Positions 1-8,786 of a DNA stretch of 64,000 nucleotides are shown one piece after another. The position numbers and the translations under genes were made by a program. The DNA lies in NCBI GenBank assembly GCA_007695225.1, contig REED01000173.1, forward strand, positions 89,588 to 153,587, in the 5' to 3' direction. The notes under the pieces are model-generated. The model was not told where the DNA came from. It was given only the letters and a program-made list of their open reading frames with translations, and searched no databases. Every line of letters begins with the position of its first letter. Position 1 is the stretch's first letter. Origin of the DNA: Gemmatimonadales bacterium (lineage in GTDB: Bacteria; Gemmatimonadota; Gemmatimonadetes; Longimicrobiales; Gaopeijiaceae).

Positions 1-285
1 CCGCGTGACGCTCCGCCCCTGCATGGTTCGGTGGCGGCAGACCAGGTCCTTGATCGTCCGGGAGATGATGTGGTGAAGCCCGGGCCGGCCGTTGGCGGTG
101 GGGGGACCCTCATAGAAGACGAAGGGGTCACCGGCGGCGGTCTCCTCCATCGTCCGGCGGAAAAGATCCTCGTGGCGCCACGCCTTCAGGAGATCTTCTT
201 CCAGGGAGCGGAGGGAGGGAGGGGAGTCTGGATAATGCATCGGGATCGGGAGAGCGCTTGATGAAGGGTCGACAGGTCGGGTCAT
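1..285 (-). CDS. ileS: Isoleucyl-tRNA synthetase, N-terminal part (cut by window edge)
   Basis: This gene is absent from the ORF track because it runs off the left edge; I read it from the reverse complement. The translation contains FVFYEGPPTANGRPGLHH, the class I synthetase start with its HIGH-type signature (GLHH), followed by IKDLVCRHRTMQG, which is characteristic of IleS. The enzyme charges tRNA-Ile in the cytoplasm. The start could be the ATG at 285 or the ATG at 240 (MHYPDSPPSLRSLEED), which matches family N-termini better; neither has a clear ribosome site. It lies downstream of yggS and divIVA, the familiar yggS-divIVA-ileS order. Confidence 0.9.
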   Translation of the reverse strand, partial: MTRPVDPSSSALPIPMHYPDSPPSLRSLEEDLLKAWRHEDLFRRTMEETAAGDPFVFYEGPPTANGRPGLHHIISRTIKDLVCRHRTMQGRSVTR

Positions 286-400
286 GGGGCGTCGCTGGGC
301 ATGGATTCGGTTCTGGAATCGCAAGGATCGGGGAGGAGTTCCCGGATCCGGGAGTTCGGATGGTTCCCCTCTCCCATCCTCACACCGGGTCAGGCAGGCC

Positions 401-982
401 TCATATCGATCCCGAATCCGGTGGGTTGGAAGAGGGACGTTTCCCGTATCGGCCACGGGTCACCTCGTCCAGATCGACGTCGGGGAGCGGCGCCTGCTCC
501 TCCCGGACCCCCAGGGCATCCATCTCCCGCTCCAGGAGCCCTCGGTATGCCTGAAAAAACCGGGCACGCATCCGCTCCAGTTCCCGGATCTCCTGGCGAC
601 GGAGTTCCACCTCCCGACGGACCTCCCCGTCGGCTTCTCGGGCCTGAGCCAGGACCTCGTCCCGCAGCCGCCGTGACTCCTCCTCGGCCTCCCGCCGGAT
701 GAGATCGGCTTCCCTACGCGCCTGCTCCTGGATCTCCTCCCGGAGGGTCTGGGCAGTTACAAGGGCCTCCTGGACCGCACGCTCCCTCCCGTCCTGGCTC
801 GCCACCCGCTCCTCCAAGGCATCGCAGCGGTCCCGAAAGGCCAGGTTCTCGCGGACCAACCCGTCCATCCGCTCCGCAACGAGCTCCAGGAAGGCATCCA
901 CCTCCTGGGGATCATACCCCCGCATTCCCTTCCGGAAATCACCCCGCTTCTTCCGGACATCCAACGGCGTGAGATCGATCAT
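401..982 (-). CDS. divIVA: DivIVA-domain coiled-coil protein
   Basis: The 193-residue protein opens with the DivIVA membrane-binding region (LTPLDVRKKRGDFRKGMRGYDPQEVDAFLE), followed by a long heptad-like, Glu/Arg-rich coiled coil to about residue 165 and a short polar tail. DivIVA proteins bind curved membrane and recruit division or growth-site partners. The start ATG overlaps the yggS stop by 4 bp, and ileS follows. Family assignment is secure; the role in a diderm is inferred only from the family. Confidence 0.9.
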   Translation of the reverse strand: MIDLTPLDVRKKRGDFRKGMRGYDPQEVDAFLELVAERMDGLVRENLAFRDRCDALEERVASQDGRERAVQEALVTAQTLREEIQEQARREADLIRREAEEESRRLRDEVLAQAREADGEVRREVELRRQEIRELERMRARFFQAYRGLLEREMDALGVREEQAPLPDVDLDEVTRGRYGKRPSSNPPDSGSI

Positions 983-1689
983 CTCGTGCGTTCTCCGAAG
1001 AGCGCCGAGCCGAGTCGCACCATGGTGCTCCCCTCCTCGACGGCCAGGGTAAAATCATTCGACATCCCCATGGAAAGCTCCCGACCCTCCCAGGACGGAA
1101 GTTCGGCCTCGAGCCGTTCCCGGACTCCGCGCAGGACCCGGAAACTCTCCCGAAGCACAGCCTCATCTTCGGTGAAGGGGGCCATCGTCATGAGTCCCAG
1201 GGGCTGGAGGCTCTTCATTTCCAGGATCCTTCCCGCACCGTCCAGCACATCCTCCGGGGTGAAGCCGGTCTTGGAGTCCTCTCCAGAGGCATTGACCTGG
1301 ATGAGCACCGGAAGGATCGGCGCTCCTTCCTCCCATGTTCGCTCGAGTCTCTCCGCCAACCGGAGCGAGTCCAGGGAATGCAGCAGATCCACCCGTCCCC
1401 TCAGCGAGGGAGCCTGTCGCCGCTGCAAGCGCCCCACCATATGCCAGCGGCAACGTCCGACCTCCACCTCGCGAAGCCGCTCCTCCAAGGCTTCCACCCG
1501 GTTCTCCGCCAGATCCGTCAAGCCCGCATCGAGGGCCTCATGCACCGCTTGGATCGGATGGCCCTTGGTTACGGCGATGAGGCGCACCTCGCCCGGCTCC
1601 CGGCCGGACCGTTCGGCGGCCCGGGCGATTTCCTCCCGCACGTAAGTCAGCTTCCGGGAAAGGTTCTTATATGGGTTGGTTTCGGCCAT
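979..1689 (-). CDS. yggS: Pyridoxal phosphate homeostasis protein (YggS/PROSC family)
   Basis: This 236-residue alanine-racemase-fold protein binds PLP without catalysing racemisation and buffers vitamin B6 supply. The PLP lysine is in LIAVTKGHP (about K42). Other family blocks are GENRVEAL-like (LAENRVEALEER), WHMVGRLQRRQ, IQVNASGEDSKTGF and GLMTMAPF, with SMGMSNDFTLAVEEGSTMVRLGSALFG near the end. Length is typical. A weak TATGAT-like hexamer lies just upstream of the ATG, suggesting a very short leader. It is the first gene of the yggS-divIVA-ileS run. Confidence 0.93.
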   Translation of the reverse strand: MAETNPYKNLSRKLTYVREEIARAAERSGREPGEVRLIAVTKGHPIQAVHEALDAGLTDLAENRVEALEERLREVEVGRCRWHMVGRLQRRQAPSLRGRVDLLHSLDSLRLAERLERTWEEGAPILPVLIQVNASGEDSKTGFTPEDVLDGAGRILEMKSLQPLGLMTMAPFTEDEAVLRESFRVLRGVRERLEAELPSWEGRELSMGMSNDFTLAVEEGSTMVRLGSALFGERTR

Positions 1690-1785
1690 GGCCTCGTATC
1701 ATACCCATTGGAAGCAGGATTAGAAACGGGTCCCCGGCACCCCGAAGGCCCCCGAACTCCGCCTCGAGGGCCGGGCCCCATCCCT

Positions 1786-2064
1786 TAGCAGGCTGTTGAA
1801 CTACTGGAGGGACCACCGCGAAGGGGCCTTGCGTGTCCTGGTCAAGGCGGAGCCCCGACAGCGATGCGGTAGCATCGGTGAGGGGCGCCAACGAAGATCC
1901 AGGGGCGCAACCCCCCTTCGCCCTTCGGGTTGGGGCGACAGGGGGCCGCCTCGGTCGTTGGCTCGCCTCGACGTAGCCACGGCTATGCCCTCGACGAGCC
2001 GCCTACGATTCGGCCCCCCGGCGCTCCCAACGGTGGCGCCCTCCAGTAGTTCAAGAGCCTGCTA
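1786..2064. mobile_element. MITE-like repeat, copy A (279 bp with 26-bp terminal inverted repeats)
   Basis: The left end TAGCAGGCTGTTGAACTACT and the right end AGTAGTTCAAGAGCCTGCTA are inverted copies (25 of 26 bp over the full arm), so the element is bounded by TA on both sides, as expected for a TA target duplication. The interior contains CCTCGGTCGTTGGCTC, CGACGTAG and GGCGCTCCCAACGGTGGCGCCCT, shared with copies near 40.7 kb and 63.95 kb. No transposase is encoded, so it is non-autonomous. It fills most of the 477-bp gap between tonB and yggS. The short ORFs over it (e.g. 1796..2287) are not credible genes. Confidence 0.75.
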
Positions 2065-2065
2065 C

Positions 2066-2081
2066 AAGGCTGTTGAAGAAG
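2066..2081. repeat. Solo end of the same repeat family
   Basis: AAGGCTGTTGAAGAAG abuts the right end of copy A and is identical to the terminal 16 bp of copy B (inverted at 40741..40756). It looks like the remnant of a second insertion beside copy A. Confidence 0.6.
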
Positions 2082-2093
2082 CCATAATGAAGA

Positions 2094-2129
2094 GGGCCCC
2101 GCCAGTCGAGTCGTCGACCGGCGGGGCCC
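2094..2129 (-). terminator. Strong hairpin downstream of tonB
   Basis: GGGCCCCGCC(A)GTCGA pairs with TCGAC-CGGCGGGGCCC, a stem of about 16 bp with one mismatch. It sits about 40 bp past the tonB stop on the minus strand. A proper U-tract is lacking (CTCTTCATTATG follows), so termination is likely but not certain. Confidence 0.7.
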
Positions 2130-2166
2130 GTGCTCCGCCCAGGCGGAGCGTTCCGGAAGCTTCGGA

Positions 2167-2856
2167 TCAGCGCGTCTGGAAGGTGACGGGGATCTGGATC
2201 CACACCGGAACCTGCTGGTCCCGATTCATGGCCGGCGTGAATTCGAAGACCTGGGCCACCCGGAGAGCGGCATCATCCAGGGCCTGATGGCCGGAAGACT
2301 CCGCCACGAGCACGTTCTCAAGCTCGCCAGTCTCGTTGATGAAGAAGTGCATCAGCACCGTTCCTCCAATCCCTGCATCCCGGAGGAGCGAAGGATATTC
2401 CCGCTCCAGCGCCCGCCCCACGGCCTGCCGATTGCGTACTTCCGGCGCCACAGTGAAGGGGGTGAAGGTTGGCTGATCCGAGATGTCCACCGCACCTTCT
2501 TCCCGGGGCGGGGGCAGATCGTCGGGAAGATTGTCCTCGAAGGTGGTGGGCGCAATCGTGATGTCCTCGTCGATCTGCGCATCGGTGACCACCGGATTCG
2601 CGGGACGCTGGATCTGCTCCGGCGGCGGCGGAATCTCGATCTCCGGCGGGAGGTCGATGGCCACGATGTCATCCATGACGAAGGAGAAGTCGGAGGCCGT
2701 CAGGTTGGGCCAGAACGCCAGCACCATGAAGTGCACCAGAGTGGCCGCAACCATCGAACCCCAGAACCAGGATCCGAAGGAGCGCTTGAATCGGTCATTG
2801 GCGGTCTCGAAGACGTCCACACCCTCTGCAGTCGTCTGCTCGTTCTCAGTACTCAT
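2167..2856 (-). CDS. tonB: Energy transducer TonB
   Basis: The 229-residue protein has a short cytoplasmic N-terminus, one transmembrane segment at about residues 31-50 (SWFWGSMVAATLVHFMVLAFW), a Pro/Glu-rich periplasmic linker (IDLPPEIEIPPPPEQIQRP) and a C-terminal TonB domain from about residue 150 (YPSLLRDAGIGGTVLMHFFI, then FTPAMNRDQQVPVWIQIPVTF). It would pass the energy of the ExbB/ExbD proton channel to outer-membrane receptors. Its start overlaps the upstream exbD stop by 4 bp, so it is the last gene of an exbB-exbD-exbD-tonB operon. Confidence 0.93.
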   Translation of the reverse strand: MSTENEQTTAEGVDVFETANDRFKRSFGSWFWGSMVAATLVHFMVLAFWPNLTASDFSFVMDDIVAIDLPPEIEIPPPPEQIQRPANPVVTDAQIDEDITIAPTTFEDNLPDDLPPPREEGAVDISDQPTFTPFTVAPEVRNRQAVGRALEREYPSLLRDAGIGGTVLMHFFINETGELENVLVAESSGHQALDDAALRVAQVFEFTPAMNRDQQVPVWIQIPVTFQTR

Positions 2857-3302
2857 CGTCTCTCCCTCGTCATGCGGCGTTCAAGATCCGTGGCGAACAC
2901 CACGTAGACCGCTCCACCGTCCCGGATCTCATTCTGGACCGCGTCAATATACCGATAGGGGGCGCGGGCGTCGGCTCGAAGCGATATCACCAGGCGGCGG
3001 CCCGACTCGATCCAGGCCGGGGCCACCAGGTTGGACACCATCTCCATGGGGATCTGCTGGTCATTCATCCAGACCTGGCCCGTCCGCTCCACCCACACAT
3101 AGAGGACATTCTGGCGCTTCTCATCAATCTGCTGGGTGGCCTGCGCTTCGGGCCACTCGATGGGTCGTTCCTGCTCTTCCCGGAAGACCGTCGTGATCAT
3201 GAAGAAGATGAGGAGCAGGAAGGCGATGTCCGCCATGGATGAACTCGGAATCTGGTCCGAGGCCTTGGACTTCCGCTGGAATCCGCTGTTCGAAATCGAC
3301 AT
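2853..3302 (-). CDS. exbD: Biopolymer transport protein ExbD/TolR, second paralog
   Basis: The 149-residue inner-membrane protein has one transmembrane helix at about residues 23-40 ([18 protein letters not shown]) carrying the proton-relay Asp (about D25), then a periplasmic domain. An SD (TTGGAGGG) precedes the ATG. It lies 3 bp downstream of another exbD with which it shares [13 protein letters not shown], so the pair probably arose by duplication; the periplasmic halves have diverged. ExbD works with ExbB as the proton-driven stator for TonB. Confidence 0.93.
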   Translation of the reverse strand: MSISNSGFQRKSKASDQIPSSSMADIAFLLLIFFMITTVFREEQERPIEWPEAQATQQIDEKRQNVLYVWVERTGQVWMNDQQIPMEMVSNLVAPAWIESGRRLVISLRADARAPYRYIDAVQNEIRDGGAVYVVFATDLERRMTRERR

Positions 3303-3305
3303 GGA

Positions 3306-3728
3306 TCAACCCTCCAAGAGCTGGAGCGAGATTCGTTCCGCCCCGGCGACCTGCAAGCCGTCCAGGACCTGAATCATGAGTCGGTGCTCCGCATCCGGGT
3401 GCGTCTTCACACCGGCGATGAGGTTGGGATTCTGGGCCACTTCAATGCGCCAGATCCCCTCCACATCCCTGGGCGACACCGTCTGTTCGTTCTGACTGTC
3501 CCCCCTGCGGATCCGGACCAAACCATCCGGCATGATGTTGATATGCAGGATGTTCCGCTGGGAGATCTCCACCTCCTCAGCCTGCTCTGGGAGCACGATC
3601 CGAAGCCCGCGGTCCTTGGGGAACACGGTGGTCACCAAGAAGAAGACCAGCAGCAGGAACGCAATGTCCGCCATGGACGACGAAGGGATCTCGTCGGTGA
3701 TCTTCGATTTTTTGTTAAGAATCGCCAC
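3306..3728 (-). CDS. exbD: Biopolymer transport protein ExbD/TolR, first paralog
   Basis: The 140-residue protein has a basic N-terminus, a transmembrane helix from about residue 19 to 36 with the conserved Asp (about D21, [13 protein letters not shown]) and a periplasmic ExbD domain ([35 protein letters not shown]). The start is GTG. It lies between exbB and the second exbD in one operon, which suggests a heteromeric or alternative ExbD complement in the proton channel. Confidence 0.92.
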   Translation of the reverse strand: MAILNKKSKITDEIPSSSMADIAFLLLVFFLVTTVFPKDRGLRIVLPEQAEEVEISQRNILHINIMPDGLVRIRRGDSQNEQTVSPRDVEGIWRIEVAQNPNLIAGVKTHPDAEHRLMIQVLDGLQVAGAERISLQLLEG

Positions 3729-3804
3729 GTCTGTTTTCGCTCCGTCCGGGGGGTGACATCTGCATGTTCTACAAACGGATCCGTCCTCAGGTTCCCCTGG
3801 GCCG

Positions 3805-4587
3805 TCAGGTGCCGTCGATGTCCTTCTGATCCGAAGACTCTACCGGCGGGGCCGGCGGGCTCGGGGGCTGCGGGGCTGGATCCCGGACGCCGGTCTGGGG
3901 GCGAGACGAAGGGACCACCGGGCGTCCGCCAACCACGGTGAGCTGCCCATCCCGCTCCATGTCCCATGCCAAGTTCAGCAGCTGCTGCGTACCCTGCTCC
4001 ATGTCCACGATAAGCTTGTCGATGCGGGTCACGAAGAAGTTGTAGGCCACATTCACCGGGATAGCAATGAGAAGCCCGGTGGCCGTGGTGAGGAGGGCCA
4101 CCTTGATCCCTGCCGCCACCAGTGTGGGATCCACGTCGCCGGCCGCCTCGATGGAGGCGAAGGCCATGATCATCCCCGCCACCGTCCCGAGGAAGCCCAT
4201 CAGGGGGGCCACGTTGGCCACGGTGGCCAGGATCACCAGCCCCCGTTCCAGGAATCCGAGCTCGATGGTGCCGGTGGTGTTCACCGCCTGCTCCAGCTCG
4301 GCTTCCCGGATCTCCCCCTTACGGATCCGGCGAAGGCCGGCCACGAGGATGGCCGCCGCCGGTCCGGGGGTATCCGCAGCCGCCCGAATGGCCTCCTCGA
4401 TCCGCCCGGCCTCGGTGAGCTCTTTCACCTCCGCCAGGATCCGGTCGGTGTCCCGGTGGGCGATCCAGAGGGTCCAGGCCTTGGCGATAGTCACCCCCAG
4501 CCCCACCAGCGAGGCCAGGACCAAGGCATACATCATGAGCCCCCCATCGGCGAAGAGGGTCAGCAGATTGTACTCGAATTCGTCCAA
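3805..4587 (-). CDS. exbB: MotA/TolQ/ExbB proton channel protein
   Basis: The 260-residue inner-membrane protein has three predicted membrane segments (about 16-38, 118-145 and 158-185) and the family block [17 protein letters not shown]. The C-terminus is Pro-rich and cytosolic ([10 protein letters not shown]). The start is TTG at 4587, chosen because AAAAGGAG lies 8 nt upstream. It is the first gene of exbB-exbD-exbD-tonB and is preceded by a good sigma-70-type promoter. Gene order shows it powers TonB rather than a flagellar motor. Confidence 0.93.
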   Translation of the reverse strand: MDEFEYNLLTLFADGGLMMYALVLASLVGLGVTIAKAWTLWIAHRDTDRILAEVKELTEAGRIEEAIRAAADTPGPAAAILVAGLRRIRKGEIREAELEQAVNTTGTIELGFLERGLVILATVANVAPLMGFLGTVAGMIMAFASIEAAGDVDPTLVAAGIKVALLTTATGLLIAIPVNVAYNFFVTRIDKLIVDMEQGTQQLLNLAWDMERDGQLTVVGGRPVVPSSRPQTGVRDPAPQPPSPPAPPVESSDQKDIDGT

Positions 4588-4679
4588 ACCAGGCTCCTTT
4601 TGGTTCCGTTTCCTGCCGCAGGGGCCGGAGCTCCCGCCGGAGCGGAGGGTTGCTGGATCTTCAGGGGAGTGAACGCGGC

Positions 4680-4708
4680 AATCTAGGTGCCCTTCCCGGC
4701 GCTGTCAA
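4680..4708 (-). promoter_or_regulatory. Sigma-70-type promoter of exbB operon
   Basis: On the minus strand TTGACA (4703..4708) is followed after exactly 17 bp by TAGATT (4680..4685). The exbB TTG start is about 90 bp downstream. The -35 box is perfect consensus. Confidence 0.75.
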
Positions 4709-4753
4709 ACCGCGTTTCGGGCCCCATGCCCGAGAGGGCAACCGAGGGGGGGT

Positions 4754-5557
4754 TCATCCGGCGGAGGGGACCAGGCGGAATCCCCTCCCCCGTTCCGGAA
4801 GGGTCCCCTCCATGATGGTCCGGAGCCCCTCCACGCCTACTCCAAGCTGAAGTCGTCCCCCCCGGGCCACCGAGATCCGAGAGGTCTCCTCGCTCACCAC
4901 GATGACCAGGGCGTCCGTCTCCTCCGAGAGTCCGAGGGCGGCCCGGTGCCGCGTCCCCAAGGTCTTGTCGGAAAGTTGGGTCTGGGTGAGGGGGAGGATG
5001 GCGCCGGCGGCCTTGATGGTATCGCCGCCCACAATGACTGCCCCGTCGTGAAGGGGAGAGAGCGGGGTGAAGATGGTGGTGAGAAGCTCAGCGGAGACCG
5101 GGGCCTGCACGGGACTCCCAGTGCGAGCGTATTCCTCCAGCCCCACCTCGTTCTCCATGGCGATGATGGCACCGGTCCGGGTCCGGGACAGAATCTCCAC
5201 CGCCTCCAGGATCTCGTCCACCACCTTGCGACTCTCGATCTTGGCGAAGATGCGAAACATCTGGGTCTGGCCCAAGCGAGCCAGGGCGGCCCGGAGTTCG
5301 GGTTGGAAGACCACCAGGGCTGCGATGGCTCCATACTGGAACAGCGTCTCCAGAAGGGTGCGGATCAGGGAGAAATCGAGAAGGCGGGCCATGAAGTAGA
5401 CGCCGGCCAAGAGCCCCACACCCAGGATCATGTGCATGGCCCGGGTGCGTTGCAACAGGATCAGGATGCGGTAGAGGAGAAAGGACACGATGGCGATCTC
5501 CACCATGTCGCCCCACCCAGGCCGGAGAAACTGAAACTGCTCCCAGACCGAGCTCAC
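4754..5557 (-). CDS. cdaA: Diadenylate cyclase CdaA (c-di-AMP synthase)
   Basis: The 267-residue protein has three N-terminal membrane helices (about 18-35, 43-60, 65-85) and a DAC domain with the catalytic motifs DGA (about 171-173, in PLHDGAVIVGG) and RHR (about 203-205, in GTRHRAALGL). It condenses two ATP into c-di-AMP, a second messenger for potassium, osmotic and cell-wall control. It is the last gene of tilS-hpt-ftsH-folP-cdaA and overlaps the folP stop by 4 bp. The usual partner CdaR is not in the window. Confidence 0.95.
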   Translation of the reverse strand: MSSVWEQFQFLRPGWGDMVEIAIVSFLLYRILILLQRTRAMHMILGVGLLAGVYFMARLLDFSLIRTLLETLFQYGAIAALVVFQPELRAALARLGQTQMFRIFAKIESRKVVDEILEAVEILSRTRTGAIIAMENEVGLEEYARTGSPVQAPVSAELLTTIFTPLSPLHDGAVIVGGDTIKAAGAILPLTQTQLSDKTLGTRHRAALGLSEETDALVIVVSEETSRISVARGGRLQLGVGVEGLRTIMEGTLPERGRGFRLVPSAG

Positions 5558-6585
5558 GTCGCCCCTCTCACCTCGTCGGCCGACATCGACCTCCGCGCCT
5601 GCTCTGCCTCCGGTGACCCTGGCATTCCCAGGACCGAACCGGAAGCGGGATCGCAGGCCTGCACCGCCGTCACCACCGCCAGCGCCTGCAGGGTCGGGCC
5701 CACATCGTGGACCCGGAAGATCCGGGCCCCCTGCAGGAAGGCCAGTGCACAGGCCACCGCGCTACCCATCACCCGATCCCGGGGCCCTACTCCCAGCACC
5801 TCGCCGAGGAAGCTCTTCCGGGAAGGTCCCACCAGGATCGGAAATCCGGTCCCCCGAAGATGAGAGAGATCGCCCAGGAGTTCGAGGCTCTGAGCCGCGG
5901 TCTTGGCAAACCCGATCCCCGGGTCCAGGACCATTGCGACATCTGCCACCCCTCCCTTCCGAGCACGAGCCACCGCACCCAGGAGTTCCGCCGTCACTTC
6001 GCCCCCCACATCCTTGTATTCCGTGCGCGCCCCCATGTCCTCAGGCGTCCCCCGCATGTGCATGAGGACCAGACCGGCACCGGCCTCGGCCACGACCTCG
6101 GCCAGACCGGGGTCGAAGGCGAGACCGGAAACATCGTTCACCACCGAAGCCCCCGCCGCCAGGGCGGCCCTGGCCACCGGGGCCTTTCGGGTATCCACCG
6201 AGACCGGGGTAGGGAAACGACGAACCAGGGCTTCTACCACCGGAACCACCCGGCGAATCTCCTCGGCCACCGGAACCGCGCGCGCGCCGGGCCGGGTGGA
6301 CTCGCCCCCCACATCAAGGAGCGACGCCCCGGCCCGCACCATCCCTTCGGCCCGACGGAGAGCCTCTTCCACCCCAGAGAGCTCGCCCCCGTCGGAGAAG
6401 GAGTCAGGGGTGAGGTTGAGGATCCCCATGACCCGAGGGACATCCAGGGCAAGGGTCTGGTCCCGGATTCGCCAGCGGGTGGCAGGATGGGCGGCCGCGA
6501 GGTCCGGGGAGGCCGGGCGAACCCAGCCGTCTCCAACTCCTTCCGGTCGCCTCGCCGCAGCGGCGGCCGCCGGATCCACCGTCAT
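5554..6585 (-). CDS. folP: Dihydropteroate synthase
   Basis: The enzyme condenses dihydropterin pyrophosphate with p-aminobenzoate in folate synthesis. The family signatures are MGILNLTPDSFSDGG and GGESTRPGA; SVDTRKAPVARAAL, VNDVSG and LVGPSRKSFLG follow in order. At 343 residues it is longer than usual, owing to an N-terminal Ala/Pro-rich extension of about 45 residues and a C-terminal extension. The start overlaps the ftsH stop by 4 bp and the end overlaps cdaA. A shorter start cannot be excluded. Confidence 0.94.
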   Translation of the reverse strand: MTVDPAAAAAARRPEGVGDGWVRPASPDLAAAHPATRWRIRDQTLALDVPRVMGILNLTPDSFSDGGELSGVEEALRRAEGMVRAGASLLDVGGESTRPGARAVPVAEEIRRVVPVVEALVRRFPTPVSVDTRKAPVARAALAAGASVVNDVSGLAFDPGLAEVVAEAGAGLVLMHMRGTPEDMGARTEYKDVGGEVTAELLGAVARARKGGVADVAMVLDPGIGFAKTAAQSLELLGDLSHLRGTGFPILVGPSRKSFLGEVLGVGPRDRVMGSAVACALAFLQGARIFRVHDVGPTLQALAVVTAVQACDPASGSVLGMPGSPEAEQARRSMSADEVRGAT

Positions 6586-8732
6586 CCGCGGGAGGTCCCC
6601 GCCTCTGCCTCAGGGCTCCGCCGCACAGGCGCCTCTGCGGCCTCCGGCGCTTCCGCCGGGGCCGGTCCCTCTCCCGGGTCCTCACCCGTCGGTTTCTCCG
6701 CCCCGTCCTGAGCCCCATCATCCGAGGCGGGTCCGCCGTCGTCACCGGAAGGGCCCGCACCACCGTCGCCACCGGTTTCGTCCGAGGCACCCGACGCGGG
6801 CGAAGAAAGCTCTGCCTCGACCTCGGCTGACTCCTGGGGCGGAAGGCGCTTGCCCTCCGCCAGGAGCTCCACGTCGGCCCGGTCCAGCGTCTCCCGCTCC
6901 AGGAGCGCTTCGGCAATCCCCTCCAGGAGGGGCTGCTCCTTCTCCAGCACGTCCCGAGCTCTCTGGTGGGCGTCGTCCAGGATCCGCTTCACCTCCTGGT
7001 CCACCAGTTGGGCCGTGTGTTCGGAAACGTCCCTTCGCTGGTGAATCTCCCGGCCCAGGAAGACCTCCTGGTCCGAGTCACCCACCGCCATGAGGCCCAC
7101 GACCTCGGACATCCCGAAGCGGGTCACCATTCGCCGGGCCATCTGGGTGGCCCGCTCGATATCGTTGCCGGCTCCGGTGGTCACCTTCTCAGGCCCGAAT
7201 ACCATCTCCTCGGCCACCCGACCTCCGAAGAGCATGCAAAGCTGGCCTTCCAGCCAGTCCTTCGTATAGGAATGGCGGTCCTCCTGGGGAAGGGACGCCG
7301 TGATCCCCAAAGCCCGTCCTCGAGGGACGATGGTCACCTTGTGGATGGGATCGAGCCCCGGAACCCGGAGGCCGATGACGGCATGCCCCGCCTCATGGTA
7401 GGCGGTGAGCCTCCGCTCATTCTCCGTGAGGACCATGCTCCGCCGCTCCGTCCCCAGCATGATCTTGTCCTTGGCCTGCTCGAAATCCTGCATGGAGACC
7501 TTCTCGGCCTCCCTGCGGGCGGCCAGGAGGGCGGCCTCGTTACAGATGTTGGCCAGATCAGCTCCGGAGAGCCCCGGCGTCCCCTTGGCGATGGTCTGGA
7601 GGTCCACGTCGGATTCCAGTGGGAGCTTTCGGGCGTGAACCGCCAGGATCATCTCCCGGCCCTTCACATCGGGGGAATCCACCACCACCTGACGGTCGAA
7701 ACGTCCGGGACGGAGGAGGGCGGGGTCCAGGACATCCGGACGATTGGTGGCCGCAAGGAGGATCACCCCTTCGTTGGCCTCGAAACCGTCCATCTCCACC
7801 AGGAGTTGATTCAGGGTCTGCTCCCGCTCGTCGTGTCCGCCTCCCAACCCGGCACCCCGGTGCCGCCCCACCGCGTCGATCTCATCGATGAAGATGATAC
7901 AGGGAGCATGGGCCTTCCCCTGCTCGAAGAGGTCCCGAACCCGGGACGCCCCGACCCCGACGAACATCTCCACGAAGTCGGAGCCGGACATCTGGAAGAA
8001 GGGCCGCCCCGCCTCGCCGGCGACCGCCTTCGCCAGGAGGGTCTTCCCCGTGCCCGGAGGCCCCACCAGGAGGACTCCCTTGGGAAGCCGGCCTCCCAGG
8101 CGCCCGAAGCGTTTCGGGTCCTTCAGGAATTCAATGATCTCCTCCAACTCGTGCTTCGCCTCGTCGGCGCCGGCCACGTCAGCGAAGGTGACCTTCGGTG
8201 TATCCGGGGAGATGAGTTTGGCCTTGGACTTTCCGAACTGGAAGGCCTTGTTTCCCCCGCCCTGCATGGTGCGAAGGAGCCAGAACCAGAAGAGGATGAG
8301 GATGATCCATGGGAGGGCCCCCACCAGGAAGGTCCACCATGGGGTCTCCTCGGGCTCGGCCCGCACCTGGACGCCCTGGTCATGAAGATCCTGGAGAAGA
8401 GAGGCGGCCGTCACGCCGGGAAGGTTCGCCACCTCGCCGGGGAGGCTGGTGGTGAACTCGGTGTATTCCTCCCCATCCCGGGTCACCGGGGACCGAAGTT
8501 CCCCTTCCAGCTTGAGGCTGGCAATGACCTTCACGGAGTGGATGTTTCCGTCCTCCACCTGGGCACGGAACTCGGTATACGAGAACTCGTAGCGCGGCTC
8601 CTCCTGTCCCCGTAGCAGGGAAATCATGAGGAGGGGGAGGAGAATCAGAAGGATCCAGAAAGACGCCGTCCGGGAAAGACGGGACCATCCGGACCCCTTG
8701 GGATCCTGGCGCTTGGGCTCGCGATCGGCCAT
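6582..8732 (-). CDS. ftsH: ATP-dependent zinc metalloprotease FtsH
   Basis: This membrane-anchored AAA+ protease of 716 residues degrades misfolded membrane proteins and regulators. Membrane helices lie at about 24-41 and 132-153 with an extracytoplasmic domain between. The Walker A is GPPGTGKT (about 224-231), Walker B FIDEID (about 281-286), the second region of homology [21 protein letters not shown], and the zinc site HEAGH (about 446-450). The last 90 or so residues are a low-complexity Gly/Ala/Glu/Pro tail, longer than in E. coli FtsH. It follows hpt and precedes folP. Confidence 0.96.
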   Translation of the reverse strand: MADREPKRQDPKGSGWSRLSRTASFWILLILLPLLMISLLRGQEEPRYEFSYTEFRAQVEDGNIHSVKVIASLKLEGELRSPVTRDGEEYTEFTTSLPGEVANLPGVTAASLLQDLHDQGVQVRAEPEETPWWTFLVGALPWIILILFWFWLLRTMQGGGNKAFQFGKSKAKLISPDTPKVTFADVAGADEAKHELEEIIEFLKDPKRFGRLGGRLPKGVLLVGPPGTGKTLLAKAVAGEAGRPFFQMSGSDFVEMFVGVGASRVRDLFEQGKAHAPCIIFIDEIDAVGRHRGAGLGGGHDEREQTLNQLLVEMDGFEANEGVILLAATNRPDVLDPALLRPGRFDRQVVVDSPDVKGREMILAVHARKLPLESDVDLQTIAKGTPGLSGADLANICNEAALLAARREAEKVSMQDFEQAKDKIMLGTERRSMVLTENERRLTAYHEAGHAVIGLRVPGLDPIHKVTIVPRGRALGITASLPQEDRHSYTKDWLEGQLCMLFGGRVAEEMVFGPEKVTTGAGNDIERATQMARRMVTRFGMSEVVGLMAVGDSDQEVFLGREIHQRRDVSEHTAQLVDQEVKRILDDAHQRARDVLEKEQPLLEGIAEALLERETLDRADVELLAEGKRLPPQESAEVEAELSSPASGASDETGGDGGAGPSGDDGGPASDDGAQDGAEKPTGEDPGEGPAPAEAPEAAEAPVRRSPEAEAGTSRG

Positions 8733-8786
8733 AGGAAAACGGGTTCTGTGCGCGGGCGATTCCGCCCGGAGGGCCCGAGAACGGGC

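Noticed and set aside
6966-8615. 549-codon plus-strand ORF
   Set aside because: It is antisense to ftsH, which has every catalytic motif; the sequence is low-complexity shadow.
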